NCBI GenBank assembly: GCA_027001105.1
Contig: JALTMZ010000087.1
Location: 1-20,110 of the forward strand
Direction of reading: 5' to 3'
From: Thermococcus sp.
GTDB lineage: Archaea > Methanobacteriota_B > Thermococci > Thermococcales > Thermococcaceae
Length of the DNA: 20,110 bases
Shown: positions 16,320 to 20,110 of the stretch, piece by piece
How the letters are laid out: every line of letters starts with the position of its first letter
How positions within the stretch are numbered: the stretch's first letter is position 1
The notes under the pieces: generated by a model
What the model saw: the letters and a program-made list of their open reading frames with translations, nothing else
Databases searched by the model: none
Told to the model about the DNA's origin: nothing
Program-made: the position numbers and the translations under genes

Positions 16320-17249
16320 TTACTCCTCCCCAACATCTTCCGAAGCTCTGATCCCATACTTTTTGTACAGCTTTCTTCCAACCAGATAAAGCACCGCAAA
16401 TGGAGATATTATTATCAGCAGGGCAAGAATACCCCTAATTATCATGAGCAGTATTGTCACGGCTTGATATATAGTCTTTCTAAAGTCTAAATCAATCTCG
16501 AACACAGGCTTTTCTTTGCTCTCTATTGTAATGTGATATGTTATATAATCCGTGACTTTCTCATAGTAATCCTTCTGGAGGTAGAGGTAATTCAGACGGG
16601 AGTTTATTTCGGAAATCCTGTATTCAATTCTTAAAAGATCATCAACATCTTTTGAAAGGTTGTAAAATTCCAAAAGCTTCTTTTTCTCAGCTTCAAGGCT
16701 CTCAATCTCAGCAAGAATCTGGTTGTATTTGCTTGTCACATCTTGAGTGTCCAAGCGGAGGCTTTTAATTTCATATTTTCTCAGAATCGTTTCCACTTTA
16801 TTCTCATTTTCTGCAGTATTTGGAATCCTGAATTCAAGATAATAGACAGTTCTGTCCTGCCCTCTTGTAAGGCGTTCGGAAATCACGTATCCTCCTAATA
16901 AATAAACCTCAGCTTTTATTTCACTGGCAACCCTTTCTGGATTCTCATCTTGGATAACGACATAATAGTCCTTCTTCAGTCTCTGGATTACTTCTTTGGA
17001 CTTCTCATTATTTGTAATTCCAACTGGAGCAGTTGGTCTTGTATAAGTTGGAGCATATGCCATCGTTTGCGTGGAGGTAACTCTTTTAGCTTCAATATCC
17101 CAACCTTTTTCCTCATAAAGAGGAGGCTGATACTTCGGCTCACTTCCAACCTTAAAAGAAGCCCCACTCTGGAAAACCTTTGAGACAACAAACCCAGCGA
17201 CGATTATCACAACAACCAAGAGAACTATCCCAACATTTCTTTTATGCAC
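16320..17249 (-). CDS. DUF4349-like membrane protein with coiled coil
   Basis: A 309-residue membrane protein. An N-terminal helix (VGIVLLVVVIIVAGFVVS) is followed by an extracytoplasmic region with a Pro/Thr-rich linker. A conserved part includes LLGGYVISERLTRGQDRTVYYLEFRIP. A long coiled coil (about residues 180-235, rich in Glu/Lys/Leu) follows, then a C-terminal helix (AVTILLMIIRGILALLIIISPFAVLYLVG) and a basic tail. This layout is that of DUF4349 proteins, whose function is unknown. The longest frame starts at TTG 17261, but GGTGAG lies just before the GTG at 17249, which I choose. A palindrome shared with the upstream gene's promoter lies 50-67 bases upstream of the start, suggesting common control. 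Confidence 0.8.
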   Translation of the reverse strand: MHKRNVGIVLLVVVIIVAGFVVSKVFQSGASFKVGSEPKYQPPLYEEKGWDIEAKRVTSTQTMAYAPTYTRPTAPVGITNNEKSKEVIQRLKKDYYVVIQDENPERVASEIKAEVYLLGGYVISERLTRGQDRTVYYLEFRIPNTAENENKVETILRKYEIKSLRLDTQDVTSKYNQILAEIESLEAEKKKLLEFYNLSKDVDDLLRIEYRISEINSRLNYLYLQKDYYEKVTDYITYHITIESKEKPVFEIDLDFRKTIYQAVTILLMIIRGILALLIIISPFAVLYLVGRKLYKKYGIRASEDVGEE

Positions 17250-17279
17250 AGCTCTCACCAAAAATATTACTCATGATTA

Positions 17280-17287
17280 CATTTAAG
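17280..17287 (-). promoter_or_regulatory. TATA-like element of the DUF4349-like gene
   Basis: CTTAAATG on the minus strand, about 31-38 bases before the start codon. Its spacing to the upstream palindrome (11 bases) is the same as in front of the Cys-rich gene. Confidence 0.5.
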
Positions 17288-17296
17288 GGTTGTTAA

Positions 17297-17318
17297 AGCT
17301 TCAAAATGATTTGAAGTG
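17297..17318. promoter_or_regulatory. Palindromic operator, copy 1
   Basis: AGCTTCAAA, ATGA, TTTGAAGTG. The CTTCAAA (17299-17305) and TTTGAAG (17310-17316) arms form a perfect 7+7 inverted repeat. Copy 2 near 18600 has the same nine bases on either side and differs only in the 4-base centre. Position upstream of the TATA element suits an activator or a repressor that blocks TFB/TBP. Confidence 0.7.
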
Positions 17319-17328
17319 AAGGAAAAAG

Positions 17329-18546
17329 CTAATCCTTTCTCCCAAGAGGTAGAGGTAGTAAAATTCCCAGCATTATAATGCCCGTACCACAAATTGTACT
17401 GCTGGTAGGGCTTTTTGAAGTTGAAGGAGCTTGAGTAGTTTCACTTTGTGGAGGTTTCTCAAGCTCAATTGCGCCTTTTGGCAATTGGTATGTCATTGGC
17501 TTCCCAAGGCATTTCACAAGCTTAGCGTCTTTGCTTTCATAATAAGGAATCCATGCATATTCGCCATCTTTAGTCTCATACCACCCTATATGGGAGTTGT
17601 AGCCGGCATAGCCCCTCTTTGCAACTTTTACGATTTCTTCAATGTCTTCATCACTTATCTTTAAAATTCCACTCTCTTTGAGCCATTCAATTTCAACTCT
17701 CAGTGCCTCTTTAAAGTTGAATGTGTATGGATTAACAATCCCCTCCGGCATGCTGGTAACCCGCTTTTCAAACTTTATGTTCTCTAAAACACAACCTATC
17801 CCCAAAACTGAAAACAGCTCTTTTATCTCAGCTCTTTTTTCCTCACTTAGCTCTTTCTGCCCGTAAATTGCAATGTAAACATCCGCTTGTGGCATCTTTA
17901 TAACTCTACTCGGATCAATTCCATGCTCCTTAAGGCATCGCTCAAAAGCATCATTAGGCTTCCAACTGCACACACCATTCACACAGCCACAGGTTGTAAG
18001 CTTCAAACACTCATACCAGTTCCTGTAAACACAGATTGAAACCACTTTACTCGCATTTTCTCTATTTATGCATATCTCCCCAGAGCAACCCCCAGTGGAA
18101 CAGTCAGAATCTTTTGAACACTCTCTTCCTTTCTGAGGGGTTATTTGGACCAGAATGTTGTCTTTCCTAAAGGCATATTTTCCTTCAACCTCCCATCCAA
18201 GCTCCTTAGCTTTCTCGATGCTGTTTTCTGAGAGTACCATTGGTGTTGTAAACTTCGCAGAGAAAACAGTCGAGTTCCAGCTTTTTACGGGGATTTCAAT
18301 TCTTAAATGAAGTCCTTTGTCTTCCCATAGCATGACAGCAACCCTTTCGTCGTAATGAGAACGGTAAATTATCCTCTCGCCTTCAATTAACACATTTTTA
18401 GCATCCTTAAGAGGCTCAAGATTATATGTAATTCCAGGCTTGTTAAAATAGACCTCTACAGCCAAATTATCAGTTGGGCTAAAGCATGTCTGAGCAAAGG
18501 GGAGCAATGCTAAGATTAGAATAAAAGCCACGGCATATCTTTTCAC
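17329..18546 (-). CDS. Secreted Cys-rich protein with degenerate CGP-CTERM anchor
   Basis: A 405-residue surface protein. The signal peptide (KRYAVAFILILALLPFAQTC) is followed by a beta-rich domain. A Cys-rich module of about 10 Cys (ECSKDSDCSTGGCSGEIC ... CVYRNWYECLKLTTCGCVNGVC) lies around residues 148-207, and an alpha/beta domain follows. A Ser/Thr/Pro/Gln linker leads to TICGTGIIMLGILLPLPLG with a short basic tail. This is the layout of Thermococcales CGP-CTERM-anchored Cys-rich proteins, in which a C-terminal CGP motif before a hydrophobic segment serves sorting, but here CGP reads CGT. GTG 18546 is chosen over 18555 because GGTGGG lies four bases upstream and the other GTG is inside that SD. 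Function unknown. Confidence 0.82.
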   Translation of the reverse strand: MKRYAVAFILILALLPFAQTCFSPTDNLAVEVYFNKPGITYNLEPLKDAKNVLIEGERIIYRSHYDERVAVMLWEDKGLHLRIEIPVKSWNSTVFSAKFTTPMVLSENSIEKAKELGWEVEGKYAFRKDNILVQITPQKGRECSKDSDCSTGGCSGEICINRENASKVVSICVYRNWYECLKLTTCGCVNGVCSWKPNDAFERCLKEHGIDPSRVIKMPQADVYIAIYGQKELSEEKRAEIKELFSVLGIGCVLENIKFEKRVTSMPEGIVNPYTFNFKEALRVEIEWLKESGILKISDEDIEEIVKVAKRGYAGYNSHIGWYETKDGEYAWIPYYESKDAKLVKCLGKPMTYQLPKGAIELEKPPQSETTQAPSTSKSPTSSTICGTGIIMLGILLPLPLGRKD

Positions 18547-18580
18547 AGTGCCCACCTATTTCTAACAATCGCCTTCAAAG

Positions 18581-18588
18581 TATTTATC
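18581..18588 (-). promoter_or_regulatory. TATA-like element of the Cys-rich surface protein gene
   Basis: GATAAATA on the minus strand, 35-42 bases before GTG 18546. The near edge of the upstream palindrome is again separated by 11 bases. Confidence 0.5.
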
Positions 18589-18597
18589 TTTGCTCAT

Positions 18598-18619
18598 AGC
18601 TTCAAACCAATTTGAAGTG
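18598..18619. promoter_or_regulatory. Palindromic operator, copy 2 (divergent, faces enolase)
   Basis: AGCTTCAAA, CCAA, TTTGAAGTG with perfect CTTCAAA/TTTGAAG arms at 18600-18606 and 18611-18617. It lies upstream of the Cys-rich surface gene on the minus strand and of the enolase TATA element (CTTTAAGT, 18626-18633) on the plus strand, so one bound protein could affect both. A lone half-site CTTCAAAG is at 18573-18580. Confidence 0.7.
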
Positions 18620-18625
18620 CAAAAG

Positions 18626-18633
18626 CTTTAAGT
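18626..18633 (+). promoter_or_regulatory. TATA-like element of the enolase gene
   Basis: CTTTAAGT, about 33-40 bases upstream of ATG 18666. It places the start of transcription near 18653, close to the glycolytic-motif-like operator. Confidence 0.45.
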
Positions 18634-18645
18634 CCTAAAGATCAA

Positions 18646-18662
18646 CATCACTCGAGGTGATT
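18646..18662. promoter_or_regulatory. Glycolytic-motif-like operator (TGM-like) overlapping enolase SD
   Basis: ATCAC (18647-18651), TCGAG, GTGAT (18657-18661) matches the core of the Thermococcales glycolytic motif TATCAC-N5-GTGATA bound by the TrmB-family regulator Tgr/TrmBL1, with both outermost bases changed. It lies downstream of the TATA element, the arrangement associated with repression of glycolytic genes. The right arm doubles as part of the SD GAGGTGA, so chance similarity is possible. Confidence 0.6.
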
Positions 18663-18665
18663 GAG

Positions 18666-19958
18666 ATGGAGAACCAATTTGAGATTACTGCAATTGTAGA
18701 AAGGGAAATACTGGAGTCAAGAGGGAACACAACAGTAGAAGTAGATGTCTACACCCCAGTTGCCATGGGGAGGGCTGCTGTACCAAGCGGAGCATCAACA
18801 GGAACTCATGAAGCTTTGGAGCTTAGAGATGGTGGAAAGAGATTCCACGGAAAAGGAGTTAGGAGGGCTGTTGAGAACATCAACAAGATCATTGCCCCAG
18901 AGCTCATAGGCATGGATGTAACACTGCAGAGAGACATAGACATGCTCATGATTGAGCTTGATGGAACTGAGAATAAGTCAAACCTCGGAGCAAACGCTAT
19001 TTTGGGAGTCTCATTGGCAGTTGCCAAGGCAGCAGCAAACACCTTAGGCTTGCCGCTTTACCAGTACATCGGTGGAACTAACGCTTATGTGCTCCCAGTT
19101 CCAATGAGCAACGTCATCAACGGTGGAGTTCATGCCGGAAACGATCTTGACTTCCAGGAGTTCATGATCATGCCTGTTGGCGCTAAGAGCTTTAAAGAGG
19201 GCATCCAGATGATCAGCGAAACATACCACACGCTCAAAAAGATTCTCGTGGAGAAATACGGGAAGTTGGCAGTTAACGTTGGTGACGAAGGTGGCTTTGC
19301 ACCACCAATGAAGGAAGTTACAGAGCCACTGGAAGCTCTCGTCAGGGCAATTGAAGAGACCGGATACAAAGTTGGAGATGAAATCGCATTTGCATTAGAT
19401 GCTGCATCAAGTGAGTTCTACAACGCTGAAAAGGACAAGTACATTGTTGGAGGAAAAGAATACACAAGGGAGGAGCTCATTGACCTTTACAAAGAATTAG
19501 TCAGCACGTATCCAATAGTCTCAATTGAGGATCCAATGCACGAGGAAGACTTTGAAGGCTTTGCAATGGTAACAAGAGAGCTCGGAAAGAAGATACAGAT
19601 CGTTGGCGACGACATCTTTGTTACAAACGTGAAGAGGTTAAAGAAGGGCATTGAAATGGGAGCAGCAAATGCTCTGCTCTTAAAAGTCAACCAGATCGGA
19701 ACCTTAAGCGAAGCAATCGATGCAGCTTACTTAGCTTTCAGGGCTGGTTACGGAGTTGTTGTTTCACACCGCTCTGGAGAAACCGAAGATGCAACAATTG
19801 CAGACTTAGCGGTGGCAATAAACGCCGGACAGATTAAGACAGGTGCTCCAGCAAGGAGCGATAGAAACGCAAAGTACAACCAGCTCATCAGGATTGAGGA
19901 AGAGCTTGAGGGTATTGCATTCTATCCCGGAAAGAAGTTCAGGAACCCTCTCCTATGA
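18666..19958 (+). CDS. eno: Enolase (phosphopyruvate hydratase)
   Basis: Interconverts 2-phosphoglycerate and phosphoenolpyruvate in glycolysis and gluconeogenesis, with Mg2+. The 430-residue product has the usual archaeal length. Signature segments are [36 protein letters not shown] with the substrate loop, and [48 protein letters not shown], and [15 protein letters not shown] (catalytic Lys) with [11 protein letters not shown] also match. A longer start (GTG 18657) lies inside the SD GAGGTGA (18654-18660), so ATG 18666 is preferred. It is transcribed away from the Cys-rich surface protein gene and carries a TGM-like operator in its leader. Confidence 0.97.
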   Translation: MENQFEITAIVEREILESRGNTTVEVDVYTPVAMGRAAVPSGASTGTHEALELRDGGKRFHGKGVRRAVENINKIIAPELIGMDVTLQRDIDMLMIELDGTENKSNLGANAILGVSLAVAKAAANTLGLPLYQYIGGTNAYVLPVPMSNVINGGVHAGNDLDFQEFMIMPVGAKSFKEGIQMISETYHTLKKILVEKYGKLAVNVGDEGGFAPPMKEVTEPLEALVRAIEETGYKVGDEIAFALDAASSEFYNAEKDKYIVGGKEYTREELIDLYKELVSTYPIVSIEDPMHEEDFEGFAMVTRELGKKIQIVGDDIFVTNVKRLKKGIEMGAANALLLKVNQIGTLSEAIDAAYLAFRAGYGVVVSHRSGETEDATIADLAVAINAGQIKTGAPARSDRNAKYNQLIRIEEELEGIAFYPGKKFRNPLL

Positions 19959-20110
19959 GCTTTCTTTCTTAATTTTGTCGAAGATTTTTCGGTTCCTATT
20001 TGTTTTGCTCTTTCTGCAATTTTCAGATGTAAAAGATCGTCAATTTTAGAATGACGGTTTGTGAGTTCTTTGGGTGTTTTTAGTTATTGTTTGTTAGAAA
20101 ATTACTTTGT
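19959..20110. other. Intergenic end of window
   Basis: No gene is supported. T-rich tracts just after the enolase stop (CTTTCTTTCTTAATTTTG) are a likely archaeal terminator. A weak 5-bp inverted repeat, CGTCA/TGACG, lies near 20038-20056. Confidence 0.4.

Noticed and set aside
16152..16490. 112-residue plus-strand frame between deoC and the DUF4349-like gene
   Set aside because: It overlaps the coding ends of both real minus-strand genes, includes their promoter region, and has no recognisable features.

Overview
The window is chromosomal DNA of a hyperthermophilic archaeon of the order Thermococcales, most likely a moderate-GC Thermococcus or a close relative such as Palaeococcus. The evidence is the Pyrococcus/Thermococcus-type proteins throughout (CutA, DUF99, COG2150 ACT regulator, archaeal thioredoxin reductase, CGP-CTERM-like surface protein), an archaeal 7S SRP RNA, box C/D guide RNAs, TATA/BRE promoters, and strong GGAGGTG Shine-Dalgarno (SD) sites. 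Genes are tightly packed, and three convergent pairs share their stop codons. Family assignments come from recognising motifs by eye; no search was run.

Layout. 1-1343: 3' part of a glutamate synthase small subunit/NfnL-type flavoprotein. 1370-1600: two box C/D sRNAs, each behind its own TATA element, the second touching the end of the next gene. 1595-2387 (-): unknown protein, then GcvH. 2433-3317 (-): EamA/DMT transporter broken by one in-frame TGA. 3409-5581: COG2150 regulator, acylphosphatase, CutA with DUF99, and a small membrane protein. 5680-5997: SRP RNA. 6285-8082: three AT-rich genes for secreted or membrane proteins that I do not recognise, the most accessory-looking stretch. 8140-9770: pyrD-queC. 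9767-12062: THUMP protein, divergent from an AAA+ ATPase/DUF457 pair. 12135-14566: thioredoxin reductase and a class III aminotransferase/racemase. 14670-15272: ECF S component behind a large palindrome. 15269-16209 (-): deoC with a small DUF1884-like gene. 16320-18546 (-): two extracytoplasmic proteins. 18666-19958: enolase.

The strongest candidates for interesting biology are these. (1) deoC is translationally coupled to a 93-residue protein that fits the A-domain (Family 4) encapsulin-like proteins of Thermococcales, suggesting an enzyme-associated assembly. (2) Two nearly identical palindromes (AGCTTCAAA, 4 bases, TTTGAAGTG) lie at exactly the same distance upstream of the TATA elements of the DUF4349-like and Cys-rich surface-protein genes; the second also faces the enolase promoter. 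(3) A glycolytic-motif-like operator lies downstream of the enolase TATA element and overlaps its SD. (4) A 10+10 bp palindrome covers the expected transcription start of the ECF S component. (5) There are two guide sRNAs and a single-nonsense transporter pseudogene.

Central metabolism is represented by enolase (glycolysis/gluconeogenesis), DeoC (deoxyribose phosphate breakdown), PyrD (pyrimidines), QueC (archaeosine precursor), GcvH (glycine cleavage) and the flavoprotein (electron transfer). Start codons were moved from the longest open frame wherever a downstream start sits 4-8 bases from a clear SD.
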